A stretch of 64,000 nucleotides of DNA, from positions 434,001 through 498,000 of the forward strand of contig NZ_CP012669.1 in NCBI RefSeq assembly GCF_001281485.1, read 5' to 3'. This stretch comes from Altererythrobacter epoxidivorans (lineage in GTDB: Bacteria > Pseudomonadota > Alphaproteobacteria > Sphingomonadales > Sphingomonadaceae). The notes beneath the pieces are model-generated. The model did not search any database. It was not told the origin of the DNA and worked only from the letters and a program-made list of their open reading frames with translations. How positions within the stretch are numbered: the stretch's first letter is position 1; every line of letters starts with the position of its first letter. The translations under genes were made by a program, and so were the position numbers. This document shows, one piece after another, positions 36,008-44,447 of this stretch.

Positions 36008-37347
36008 CACTGGCCGCTCGTGCGCATCAGCCGATCGCGCGGCGAAAGATGCTCTTGTGCCCCTGCCTTCTGACCCGGATAGACCCGCGATTTCGGGGTC
36101 ATGGTGGCGAGGTCCCATGCCTTGGCATCGAAGGGTGCAGCGCTGCTTTCGATAACGGGATAGCCACCGACTTCGCTTTCATCGTCGATGATATCGCCGC
36201 GGCCCTCTGCAATGAAGAATAGTACGCGAATTTCCTCGGCGCCGCGATCCCAGGGACGCGCGCCGGCCGTGGCAAGCACGGTGGTTTCGACATCGCCGCT
36301 CGCAAGAATGTCATATCCATCAAGCGATGCGAGAGGGGCTTCGGATTCGATCAGTTCAGCGCCTGTTTCGCCATAACGGCCAAACATCGGGAGAGGGTTG
36401 CCGTGACGATCGACCGCCCGGTTGTCGCGGCTGTACCAGGCGAGGTCGCCCACACCGCCGAGCATCAGGAAGGGCAAGCCGTCGTCCGTGTCGTTTCCGC
36501 CGCGCATGACATTGCCGACTGCGGTAATTTCGCCGGTCACAGGCTCATGTCCCGCCCACTCGAGATCCATCAGGTTGTAATGCACGGCCCGGTGCTGCGG
36601 GTTATAGATGACGTTATTGACCATGAGGACCTGGGCGCCGCCTTTGACGAGCGGGCTGCGTTCGACATTGTGGGCCCAGATATTGCGATCGAACACGATC
36701 CCGGTCGCATTGTCGTGGACCAGCGAGCCTTTCGAATGTTCGCCCTTGGGGTGGCTCGAATCGGCGAGACCTTCAGCTGCGAGGTTGAGACGGAAAACGA
36801 TGTCGTGACTGGTTCCGGCACGCCATTCCTCGACAGTGTTGCCGGTGAATCGTGGGCCCGATGCCGACATGTTTTCGTCGATCGCCCACATGAAGGTGCA
36901 ATTTTCGATCACCACGCGGGCTGCGGCTGCGGTCGAGAAGGCGTCGGCTTCCCAGCCGCTACGCTTGGCCTGGCCATCGGCGCCCGTGATCACGCGCAGA
37001 TGCTGGAGCTTCACGTCATGGGTTTTGACGTCGATCCCGCCGCGCAAGAGCGTGATGCCGGGGGAAGGGGCCGTCTGCCCCGCGATCGTAACATAGGGTT
37101 CGGCGATCGAGAGGCTGGACCGTTCAAGGTCGATGGCGCCGCCCACTTCGAACACGATCACGCGCTTGCCTTTTTCGGCCAGCGCGGCCGCAAGACTGCC
37201 CGGGCCATCCTTCGCCAAGGTGGTTACCTTGACGATGCGGCCGCCGTTGCCGCCCTGCGTCGGATCTGCCGGATGGGCGAAAACTTGTTGTGGTGCGGAC
37301 ACAACCAGGAGAGCCAATGCTGCCCAAACTGCAAAAAAACCACGCAT
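36007..37347 (-). CDS. Secreted pectate lyase-like protein, right-handed beta-helix
   Basis: The 446-residue protein has a signal peptide ending QQVFAHP and then a repetitive beta-helix body. Residues such as GGNGGRIVKVTTL, GPGSLAAAL, IVFEVGGAIDL, YVTIAGQTAPSPGITL and VKLQHLRVITG follow the layout of PL1-type pectate lyases; EWRAGTSHDIVFR and NIWAHNVERSPLVKGG are also conserved features of the group. It would cut polygalacturonate by beta-elimination outside the inner membrane and make 4,5-unsaturated ends, which suits the DhuI/KduD branch. GGGAGAG stands before the ATG. Two operator copies lie in the 181-base region shared with the divergent TonB receptor. The cupin gene follows directly. 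Confidence 0.85.
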   Translation of the reverse strand: MRGFFAVWAALALLVVSAPQQVFAHPADPTQGGNGGRIVKVTTLAKDGPGSLAAALAEKGKRVIVFEVGGAIDLERSSLSIAEPYVTIAGQTAPSPGITLLRGGIDVKTHDVKLQHLRVITGADGQAKRSGWEADAFSTAAAARVVIENCTFMWAIDENMSASGPRFTGNTVEEWRAGTSHDIVFRLNLAAEGLADSSHPKGEHSKGSLVHDNATGIVFDRNIWAHNVERSPLVKGGAQVLMVNNVIYNPQHRAVHYNLMDLEWAGHEPVTGEITAVGNVMRGGNDTDDGLPFLMLGGVGDLAWYSRDNRAVDRHGNPLPMFGRYGETGAELIESEAPLASLDGYDILASGDVETTVLATAGARPWDRGAEEIRVLFFIAEGRGDIIDDESEVGGYPVIESSAAPFDAKAWDLATMTPKSRVYPGQKAGAQEHLSPRDRLMRTSGQ

Positions 37348-37413
37348 TTCCGTTACTCTCCCGATTTATTTCCTAGTTTCTTGACAGAATGACCGGAGCG
37401 TGGCAACCAATAA

Positions 37414-37427
37414 TGACACCGGTTACC
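37414..37427 (+). promoter_or_regulatory. LacI-type operator, site 3
   Basis: An exact copy of TGACACCGGTTACC lies 67 bases upstream of the pectate lyase start. It is one of two sites, 68 bases apart start to start, in the divergent lyase/receptor promoter region; this spacing could allow looping or independent control of each promoter. Confidence 0.75.
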
Positions 37428-37481
37428 AAAATCGGGGGAGGACATGATGGTGGCGCGGCGCAGTAGCTTTACGACTGCGAA

Positions 37482-37495
37482 GGAAACCGGTGTCA
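37482..37495 (-). promoter_or_regulatory. LacI-type operator, site 4
   Basis: GGAAACCGGTGTCA is the reverse complement of the variant at 31491. It lies 34 bases before the GTG start of the receptor gene, in a position where a repressor would block the promoter or early transcription. Confidence 0.72.
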
Positions 37496-37528
37496 CTCCT
37501 CCCGAAACATCGTAGGGGAGTAGGTTTC

Positions 37529-40276
37529 GTGTCACAGGTATTTCGAGTTTCCCGTTTCAAGTCTGCGCTGCTCGCAAGCAGCGTCGTGTTCATGCCCGCA
37601 GTCGCCATGGCGCAGGATGCGGATGCAGCCGGCACCGTCGCTGAAGACGGCGTGGGCGAATACGATGAAAACGTCATCATCGTTTCCGGCTTCCGCGAAT
37701 CGCTGAACGCTGCTGTCGCAGCGAAGCGCGAAGCGGTTGGCCAGGTCGACGTGATCGTCGCTGAAGACATCGCAAAATTCCCGGACACCAACCTCGCGGA
37801 ATCGCTTCAGCGCATTCCCGGTGTCGCGATTGAACGCGATGCAGGCGAAGGTCGCCAGATCACTGTTCGCGGCCTCGGTGCCCAGTTCACGCGTGTCCGC
37901 GTCAACGGCATGGAAACGATCGCGACCTCGGTCGACGGTGCATCGTTCAACCGCGATCGCGCGTTCGACTTCAACGTCTTCGCATCCGAGCTGTTCAACT
38001 CGATCGTCGTCAACAAGACGGCGTCGGCATCGCTCGATGAAGGTTCGCTTGGTGCGGTCATCGACCTCAACACCGGCAACCCGCTGGCATATGGTGCAGG
38101 GACGAAGGTCGTTGCCACCGTGCAGGGTCGCTACAACGACCTGAACGACGACATTTCGCCGCGCATCGCCGGCCTGTTCGCATGGAACAATGCCGACGAG
38201 ACCTTCGGACTTTCGGCATCGGCTGCATGGTCGAAATACGAAACGCCCGAACTCGGCAACAACTCGGTCCGCTGGGCAAACAATGCCACCTTCCGTTCGG
38301 TCGACGGCGTCAACTGCACCACCAGCCCGGCCGATGTCGGCTGTGTCGAAGTGCGCAATGCCTTCCACCCGCGTATCCCACGCTACGGCCTGGTGAACCA
38401 CGACCGTGAGCGCCTTGGCGCGACCGCAGCTATCCAGTTCCGCCCGAGCGACAGCACCGACATCGAAATCGATGCGCTGTATTCGAACTTCAAGGAAGAT
38501 CGCGACGAATACTGGGGTGAAGTCCTGCTGCGTTCCAACGAGCGCAACATCGACCTTTCCAACTACACGATCGACGGGGACAACAACGTCATCTCGGCCG
38601 ATCTGACCAATGCCTGGATCCGCAACGAGCGTTACCACCGCGAAAGCGAAACCGATTTCTACCAGATTTCGGGCCGCCTCGAGCAGAGCTTCGGCGACAC
38701 CTTCACTGCCACGCTGCAGGGCGGTTTCTCCAAGTCGGATGCCACCATTCCGGTCGAAACCACGATCATCTTCGACGATCGCGACGGCGACTACAGCTAC
38801 GATTATTCCAACATGGATTTCCCGCTGCTGGTCTTCAACACGGACGTCACCGATCCGACGAACTTCCAGCTCGCCGAATTCCGCGATCGTCCGAGCTCGG
38901 TCGAAAACAAGTTCAAGACCGTATCGCTCGATCTCGAGTGGGAACCGGTTGACGGCCTGAAGATTTCGACTGGTCCGTTCTTCCGTCAGTTCGATTACTT
39001 CACCACCAGCGCGCGTCGTGACAGCCAGTATTGTTCGGCCTTCACCTGTGCGACCGGTGCCTATGGCGCGCCCGTTACATCCGACCTCGCTGAGCTGTTC
39101 GAGCTCGGCGATGCCGGTCAGCCCAGCGGCAACACCAACGCATGGGTGGTTCCGGATCTCGATGCGACGACGGCATTCCTCGATCTCTACAACCGCACCG
39201 CAACGACCCAACAGGGCGACGAACGCGGTGTGCGCGAGAAGACCATGGGTGGCTTCTTCCAGACCGATTTCGAGATCGAAACCCCGGTTCGCATGACGGG
39301 TAACTTCGGTGTCCGCTATGCCAAGACGAAGCAGACATCGCAGGGCTTCGTGAGCGGTCAGTATGTCACCATCAAGCGGGACTATGACGACTTCCTGCCG
39401 GCGGTGAACCTGAACATCTTCCCGAGCGATGATTTCATCATCCGCGGTGCGATTGCGCAGGTGGTCACCCGACCTTCGCTCGGCAACCTGACGCCGGGCG
39501 GTTCGGTCGACCAGTTCAACTTCCGCATCACGTCGGGCAACCCGTTCATCGATCCGTATCGTGCATGGAACTACGACGTTTCGCTCGAATACTACTTCGC
39601 TCCGGGTGCGATCGTCTCGCTGGCCGGTTTCATCAAGGACGTGCAGAGCTTCCCGGTTGGCGAATCGCTGCAGATCACCTGGGCACAGAGCGGCTTGCCG
39701 AACTCGCTTCTTACTTCGGGTACGCCGGTCTATGACGCCATCGTCAACGGAACCGATCCGAACCGCGAGTTCGAATTCCGCACCACCACCAATGGCGAAG
39801 GCGCCACGATCAAGGGCGTAGAGCTCGGCCTCAACCTGCCGTTCTCTGCCTTCACCTCGGGTGCGCTTTCGGACTTCGGTGTCCTTGGCAACGTCACTTA
39901 CGTCGACAGCAACCAGGAAGTGAACTTCGGCGGCACGCTTTACGATGCAAGCTTCCCGGGTGTGTCGAAGTATTCGGCCAACGGTACGGTGTACTACGAC
40001 AACGGCCGCTTCTCGGTTCGCGTCTCGGGCGCATATCGTAGCGACTACAACACCGGCAACAGCGGCAACGGCAACTTCCTCGAAGGCTTCGACTCGACCT
40101 TCAACCTGGATGCGTCGATCCGTTACAAGCTGACCGACAAGGTCGAGCTGCTGATCGACGGCAACAACCTGACCGACCAGTATCGTTATCGCTGGACCGA
40201 CGAGTTCGCTCGCCGGAACTACGAAAACAACCACTTCGGTCGGATCATCATGGTCGGTGCCCGTATCGAAATGTGA
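37529..40276 (+). CDS. TonB-dependent receptor of the pectin locus (Caulobacter/Xanthomonas carbohydrate type)
   Basis: The 915-residue receptor has a signal peptide ending PAVAMAQ, then NVIIVSGFRESLNAA as TonB-box region, and a plug with KFPDTNLAESLQRIPGVAI, GRQITVRGLGAQFTRVRVNG and FNVFASELFNSIVVNKTASA. These are the marks of the TIGR01782-type receptors used for complex carbohydrates. The barrel ends FGRIIMVGARIEM. The start is a GTG at 37529 with GGGGAG eight bases before; an in-frame GTG at 37490 lies inside operator site 4 and is unlikely. It should import pectin oligosaccharides across the outer membrane. It is the first gene of a unit that runs to the TRAP transporter, with gaps of 39 bases or less. 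Confidence 0.9.
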   Translation: MSQVFRVSRFKSALLASSVVFMPAVAMAQDADAAGTVAEDGVGEYDENVIIVSGFRESLNAAVAAKREAVGQVDVIVAEDIAKFPDTNLAESLQRIPGVAIERDAGEGRQITVRGLGAQFTRVRVNGMETIATSVDGASFNRDRAFDFNVFASELFNSIVVNKTASASLDEGSLGAVIDLNTGNPLAYGAGTKVVATVQGRYNDLNDDISPRIAGLFAWNNADETFGLSASAAWSKYETPELGNNSVRWANNATFRSVDGVNCTTSPADVGCVEVRNAFHPRIPRYGLVNHDRERLGATAAIQFRPSDSTDIEIDALYSNFKEDRDEYWGEVLLRSNERNIDLSNYTIDGDNNVISADLTNAWIRNERYHRESETDFYQISGRLEQSFGDTFTATLQGGFSKSDATIPVETTIIFDDRDGDYSYDYSNMDFPLLVFNTDVTDPTNFQLAEFRDRPSSVENKFKTVSLDLEWEPVDGLKISTGPFFRQFDYFTTSARRDSQYCSAFTCATGAYGAPVTSDLAELFELGDAGQPSGNTNAWVVPDLDATTAFLDLYNRTATTQQGDERGVREKTMGGFFQTDFEIETPVRMTGNFGVRYAKTKQTSQGFVSGQYVTIKRDYDDFLPAVNLNIFPSDDFIIRGAIAQVVTRPSLGNLTPGGSVDQFNFRITSGNPFIDPYRAWNYDVSLEYYFAPGAIVSLAGFIKDVQSFPVGESLQITWAQSGLPNSLLTSGTPVYDAIVNGTDPNREFEFRTTTNGEGATIKGVELGLNLPFSAFTSGALSDFGVLGNVTYVDSNQEVNFGGTLYDASFPGVSKYSANGTVYYDNGRFSVRVSGAYRSDYNTGNSGNGNFLEGFDSTFNLDASIRYKLTDKVELLIDGNNLTDQYRYRWTDEFARRNYENNHFGRIIMVGARIEM

Positions 40277-40315
40277 TCGGGCTTTCGATCGAATGAATAA
40301 TGAAGGGCCCGCGGA

Positions 40316-41317
40316 ATGAATAGCGATCGCAGATCGGTACTTACCGCGGGCCTGCTTATTTCAGCCCTGGGGGCCGGCAGCGCAGCGGCGCAAACCGCAC
40401 CTCCCATGGCAGACGGGCTTCTCCCGCCCGGGTTGCCCCAACCGACCGAGACGATCGATCTCTGGCCGGATGGGGCGCCCGGGTTTCCTTCGAGCCCACC
40501 CGTTGAAAAGACCACCGAGCGATCGACCGATGCGCTGGTTACCGACCGTGCGGTGCTGGGGATCACCGTTCCTCGCATGGCGGTTTTTCGCCCCGACAGG
40601 CCGAACGGTGCGGCGGTGCTCCTGATCCCGGGCGGCGGCTACAAGCATGTCGTCGTCGACAAGGAAGGTTATGAGATGGCGCGCTGGCTGACGGCGCGCG
40701 GCTTTACCGCCTTCGTCCTTTTTTATCGTTTGCCCTATGACGGCTGGGCCGCCGGTCCCGACGTCTGCCTGTCGGACGCTCAGCGCGCCATGCGCCTGAT
40801 TCGCCACCGCCATGCACAGTTCGCTGTCGATCCCGAGCGCGTAGCCGCGATGGGCTTTTCCGCTGGTGGCCATCTTTGCGCCGACCTCGGCACGCGTTTC
40901 GCAGCGAAAACATATACCAGGACGGATGAAGCCGACGAACTAGGCGCGAAACCGTTCTGCGCGGCACCCATCTATCCGGTCATTTCGATGGCCAGCGGAC
41001 CCGCCCATCCCGGATCGCGAGAGAAATTGCTGGGGTCGGCTCCTCCCTCCGACCTCGTAAAGGCGCATTCCCCGGACAAGAATGTTCCGGAGGATGCGCC
41101 ACCATTCTTCATCCTTCACGCGGAAGACGATGATGTGGTCCCGGTGGAAAATGCCTTGCTGTTGCGCGCTGCGCTGAAGGCGAAGGGAATCTCCGTCGAA
41201 ACGCACCTGTTCGAACATGGCGGTCATGGTTTTGGCCTGCGCAAGGCGATCGGCAAGCCGGTCGCAATCTGGCCGGAGCTCTGGCGCAACTGGACCCGGT
41301 CGATCGGCTTCGCATGA
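40316..41317 (+). CDS. Exported alpha/beta-hydrolase, acetyl-esterase-like
   Basis: The 333-residue protein starts with a twin-arginine-like signal, DRRSVLTAG, ending GSAAAQ. Its core is an alpha/beta-hydrolase with IPGGGYKHVVVDKEG for the oxyanion hole, Ser182 in GFSAGG, Asp272 in HAEDDDVVP and His304 in GGHGFGL. This layout (with a preceding IDLWPDGAPG segment) is that of bacterial acetylxylan/pectin acetyl esterases of the BD-FAE-like group. It would remove acetyl groups from pectin or hemicellulose side chains in the periplasm. It overlaps the GH43 gene behind it by 4 bases (ATGA), which ties the two functions. Specificity for pectin is inferred from the locus. Confidence 0.82.
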   Translation: MNSDRRSVLTAGLLISALGAGSAAAQTAPPMADGLLPPGLPQPTETIDLWPDGAPGFPSSPPVEKTTERSTDALVTDRAVLGITVPRMAVFRPDRPNGAAVLLIPGGGYKHVVVDKEGYEMARWLTARGFTAFVLFYRLPYDGWAAGPDVCLSDAQRAMRLIRHRHAQFAVDPERVAAMGFSAGGHLCADLGTRFAAKTYTRTDEADELGAKPFCAAPIYPVISMASGPAHPGSREKLLGSAPPSDLVKAHSPDKNVPEDAPPFFILHAEDDDVVPVENALLLRAALKAKGISVETHLFEHGGHGFGLRKAIGKPVAIWPELWRNWTRSIGFA

Positions 41318-42939
41318 AGGCCGATCGCAGGGACTTCTTTCGCGGAGCAGGCGCGCTCGGCCTGGCAGGCACGCTGCCCGGCGTGGCTGTTGCCAAGTCC
41401 GATCAGTCCGGCGCGATCTCGCAGAACGCAACGCCAAGCACCTATGCGCGCGGTTTCGACAACCAGCGTATCTCCGACCTCGGCAATGGGACGTTCCTCA
41501 ACCCGGTTGTTTCGGGCGACAGGCCCGATCCGGCAATCTTGCAGGATGGAGAGGATTACTATCTCACCTTCTCCACCTTCGATGCCTATCCCGGGCTAAC
41601 GATCTGGCACTCGCGCGACCTGGTCAACTGGCGGCCGCTTGAGGCGGCTCTGCACAACAACATCGGGTCGGTCTGGGCGCCTAGCCTGCACAAGGATCGT
41701 GGCAGGTACCTGCTCTATATTCCGGTGAAGGCGCAGCCGAGCAATGACATCTTTGTCAGCTGGGCGACCGATATCGAGGGACCGTGGAGCGAGCCGATTT
41801 CGCTGGGCCTGCCCAATCATATCGATCCATGCCATGCGGTTGCCGAAGATGGCAGTCGCTGGCTGTTCCTGTCCGGCGGCGATCGGGTGCGTCTTTCGGA
41901 CGACAATCTCTCGCTCGCCGGCGAAGTCGAACATGTTTACGATCCGTGGCGCTATCCGTCCGACTGGATTGTCGAAGGATTTTCTCCCGAAGGGCCCAAA
42001 ATCCACCACATCGGCGACTGGTTTTACATGATCACCGCTGTCGGTGGGACAGCAGGTCCACCGACAGGGCACATGGTAATCGCGGCTCGGTCGAGGTCCT
42101 TGCACGGCCCGTGGGAACATCATCCCGCCAACCCGATCGTCCGGACCAATTCGGTTGCGGAGGCCTGGTGGTCGCGGGGCCATGCATCGCTCGTGCAGGC
42201 ACCCGACAAGAGCTGGTGGTCGCTCTATCACGGTTTCGAGAATGATTTCTGGACCCTTGGCCGCCAGTGCCTGCTCGATCCGGTTCGCTTCACCGACGAC
42301 GGCTGGTTCGAAATGACCGGCGGCGATCTGTCCGCGCCGATCGCAAAACCAAAAGGTGGCGAGGTGCAGCCGCATGGCATGGCGCTGTCGGACGATTTTT
42401 CCGGACCGCTCGAGCTCGGTTCGAAATGGGCGTTCTTCCGCCCCGACCACGACGAGCAGGATCGCATCCGCATCAGCGACAACACGCTGCACCTTGCGGG
42501 CAAGGGCGAAGCACCCTCTTCCGGTTCGCCATTGCTGATTACGGCTGGCGATCGCAGCTACGTGTTCGAATGCGATATCGAATGCGCGCATGGTGGCAGG
42601 GCGGGCCTGATCCTGTTCTACGACGACAAGCTATATTGCGGCCTCGGCTTCGACGGCGAACGTTTCGTCACCCACCAATACGGTATCGAACGCGCACGGC
42701 CTGCCAATCCCCATGGTCGGCGGATGCGGATGCGGGTGACCAATCGTGAGCATATCGTGACATTCGACACCAGCGGAGACGGCGGCCGGACTTGGCACCG
42801 GTTCGACCGCGGGATGGAAGTGTCCGGCTATCACCACAATGTTCGCGGCGGCTTCCTGATGCTGCGTCCGGGGCTCTACGCTGCCGGACCGGGCGAAGCA
42901 CGTTTTCGCGACTTTCGCTTTACCGCCCTGGCGGACTAG
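41314..42939 (+). CDS. Glycoside hydrolase family 43 protein with C-terminal beta-sandwich
   Basis: The 541-residue enzyme has a twin-arginine-like signal, DRRDFFRGAG, then a five-bladed beta-propeller. The GH43 catalytic set is visible: Asp72 in DRPDPAI as base, Asp171 in NHIDPCH as pKa modulator and Glu226 in SPEGPKI as acid. A C-terminal beta-sandwich region of about 190 residues begins near residue 365 (ALSDDFSGPLELGSKWAFF), as in two-domain GH43 proteins. GH43 enzymes release arabinose, xylose or galactose; in pectin they trim side chains. It is translationally coupled to the acetyl-esterase-like gene. The sugar freed is not readable, and no arabinose pathway is in the window. Confidence 0.87.
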   Translation: MKADRRDFFRGAGALGLAGTLPGVAVAKSDQSGAISQNATPSTYARGFDNQRISDLGNGTFLNPVVSGDRPDPAILQDGEDYYLTFSTFDAYPGLTIWHSRDLVNWRPLEAALHNNIGSVWAPSLHKDRGRYLLYIPVKAQPSNDIFVSWATDIEGPWSEPISLGLPNHIDPCHAVAEDGSRWLFLSGGDRVRLSDDNLSLAGEVEHVYDPWRYPSDWIVEGFSPEGPKIHHIGDWFYMITAVGGTAGPPTGHMVIAARSRSLHGPWEHHPANPIVRTNSVAEAWWSRGHASLVQAPDKSWWSLYHGFENDFWTLGRQCLLDPVRFTDDGWFEMTGGDLSAPIAKPKGGEVQPHGMALSDDFSGPLELGSKWAFFRPDHDEQDRIRISDNTLHLAGKGEAPSSGSPLLITAGDRSYVFECDIECAHGGRAGLILFYDDKLYCGLGFDGERFVTHQYGIERARPANPHGRRMRMRVTNREHIVTFDTSGDGGRTWHRFDRGMEVSGYHHNVRGGFLMLRPGLYAAGPGEARFRDFRFTALAD

Positions 42940-42967
42940 AGTGCGCGGCAGGAGAGGGCGCAAGACA

Positions 42968-43975
42968 ATGAAAATGACAGGCCGGATAGGGCGAAGAGGA
43001 TTCCTGGCAGGCACCGCTGCCATAGGTGCAATGGGTATGCTCGGCGGCTGCGAACGGCGCATGTCCGGGTTGCTGACCAGTGCCGATGCGCATCCGGTAG
43101 ATTATCCGACCAGCAAGGCTGTGTCCTACATGGGCGAACTGCTGGCTGAACGGACGGGCGGACGGCTGGGCATCAAGCTTTATGCCGGCGGCCAGCTCGG
43201 CAGCGAGACTGACACGCTGGAGATCACCAGCTTCGGCGGGCTCGACCTCAACCGCGTCAACCTTGCTCCGCTCAATTCGATGGAGCCGATGACGCTACCG
43301 CTTTCGCTGCCTTTCGTGTTCGATTCGGTCGATCACATGCGGCGCGTAGTGGACAGCGAGATTGGCGACGAAGTGCTTGCCTCGCTGGAACCGCATGGGC
43401 TGGTCGGACTGTGCTTTTACGATTCCGGCGCACGCAGCTTTTACAACAAGGCGCGGCCCATCAATTCCCCTTCCGACATGAAGGGGATGAAGCTGCGCGT
43501 GCCTGCATCCGATCTTTACGTGGCGATGGTCAATGCACTGGGTGCCAACGCAGTGCCGATCTCTTTTGGCGAGATCTACCAGTCGTTGACGCAGGGCGTG
43601 ATTGACGGGGCAGAGAACAACTGGCCGACCCTCGTTAGCGAACGCCATTACGAGGCGATCAATTATTTCAGCCTGACCGAACACCTGCTGACGCCTGAAG
43701 CGCTGGTGATGAGCAAGGCAAGCTGGGATCGCCTCGATGCATCCGATCGAGACCTCGTCGCTCGGACGGCCAAGGAATCGGTGATCAAGATGCGGGAGCT
43801 CTGGGACGCCAAGGTCGAAGAGGCGAAAGCTGCGATTGCGGCCTCCGATGTCGTCGTCAATTCGGTCGACAAGCAGCCGTTTGCCGACCTGATGAAACCG
43901 GTCTGGAGCGAATTCATAACCACGCCGCAGCAACAGTCGATTGTAGAGCGGATTACCGCGATGGGAGGGCAGTAA
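42968..43975 (+). CDS. dctP: TRAP transporter solute-binding protein (DctP family)
   Basis: The 335-residue binding protein has a twin-arginine-like GRRGFLAGT followed by a lipobox LGGC (Cys28), so it may be a lipid-anchored Tat substrate. DctP-family landmarks are ERTGGRLGIKLYAGGQLGSE, the conserved arginine region SPSDMKGMKLRVPASD that binds a carboxylate, and GEIYQSLTQGVIDGAENN. It would hand a uronate to the DctQM membrane pair. The ATG at 42968 has GGAGAGG ten bases before it; a frame open to a GTG at 42941 lacks that site. Genes dctQ and dctM follow at once. The likely ligand is galacturonate or an unsaturated uronate from the operon context. Confidence 0.88.
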   Translation: MKMTGRIGRRGFLAGTAAIGAMGMLGGCERRMSGLLTSADAHPVDYPTSKAVSYMGELLAERTGGRLGIKLYAGGQLGSETDTLEITSFGGLDLNRVNLAPLNSMEPMTLPLSLPFVFDSVDHMRRVVDSEIGDEVLASLEPHGLVGLCFYDSGARSFYNKARPINSPSDMKGMKLRVPASDLYVAMVNALGANAVPISFGEIYQSLTQGVIDGAENNWPTLVSERHYEAINYFSLTEHLLTPEALVMSKASWDRLDASDRDLVARTAKESVIKMRELWDAKVEEAKAAIAASDVVVNSVDKQPFADLMKPVWSEFITTPQQQSIVERITAMGGQ

Positions 43976-43976
43976 G

Positions 43977-44447
43977 ATGGCCCACAGGATCAGCATGTTG
44001 CTGGTGAAACTCGGAGCCCTTGGCCTCGTGGCCATGACAGCGATTATCGGCTGGCAGGTGTTCGGGCGCTTCGTCCTCAATTCCAGCCCCTCCTGGACCG
44101 AACAGGCGTCCCTGATCCTGATGATCTGGTACGTCATGTTTGCTGCGGCAGCCGGCGTTTACGAAGGCTTCCACATCCGCATTGCCCTGCTCGAGGAAAA
44201 GCTCGGCGACCGTGCAGCGCCTGCACGCAGACTGGTCGCGGCCATCGTCATGGTGCTCGGCCTCGTATTGCTCGTTTACGGTGCACAGCTTTGCTGGCTG
44301 GTAAGGGAAAATGTCGTACCATCGCTCGGCATCAGCCGGTCGGTGGCTTATTTCCCGATGCCGGTATCCGGATTGCTGATGGCGCTGTTCGCCTTGCCAA
44401 GGGTTTTCAGCGGCGCGCCCTATCCGGCCCATGAGGAGGAAGCATAA
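43977..44447 (+). CDS. dctQ: TRAP transporter small permease (DctQ family)
   Basis: The 156-residue protein has four hydrophobic segments and the DctQ signature around WTEQASLILMIWYVMFAAAAGVYEGFHI. It joins the binding protein to the large permease in the inner membrane. The ATG begins one base after the dctP stop, and its stop shares one base with the dctM start, so the three are translated together. Confidence 0.88.
   Translation: MAHRISMLLVKLGALGLVAMTAIIGWQVFGRFVLNSSPSWTEQASLILMIWYVMFAAAAGVYEGFHIRIALLEEKLGDRAAPARRLVAAIVMVLGLVLLVYGAQLCWLVRENVVPSLGISRSVAYFPMPVSGLLMALFALPRVFSGAPYPAHEEEA

Noticed and set aside
37490..37528. GTG at 37490 as start of the pectin-locus receptor
   Set aside because: It lies inside operator site 4 and would put charged residues before the signal peptide; GTG at 37529 has GGGGAG at good distance.
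37532..40234. A 900-residue open frame on the minus strand opposite the pectin-locus receptor
   Set aside because: It lies wholly over a clear TonB receptor gene and has no ribosome site or recognisable domain. Long antisense frames are common in GC-rich genes with strong codon bias.
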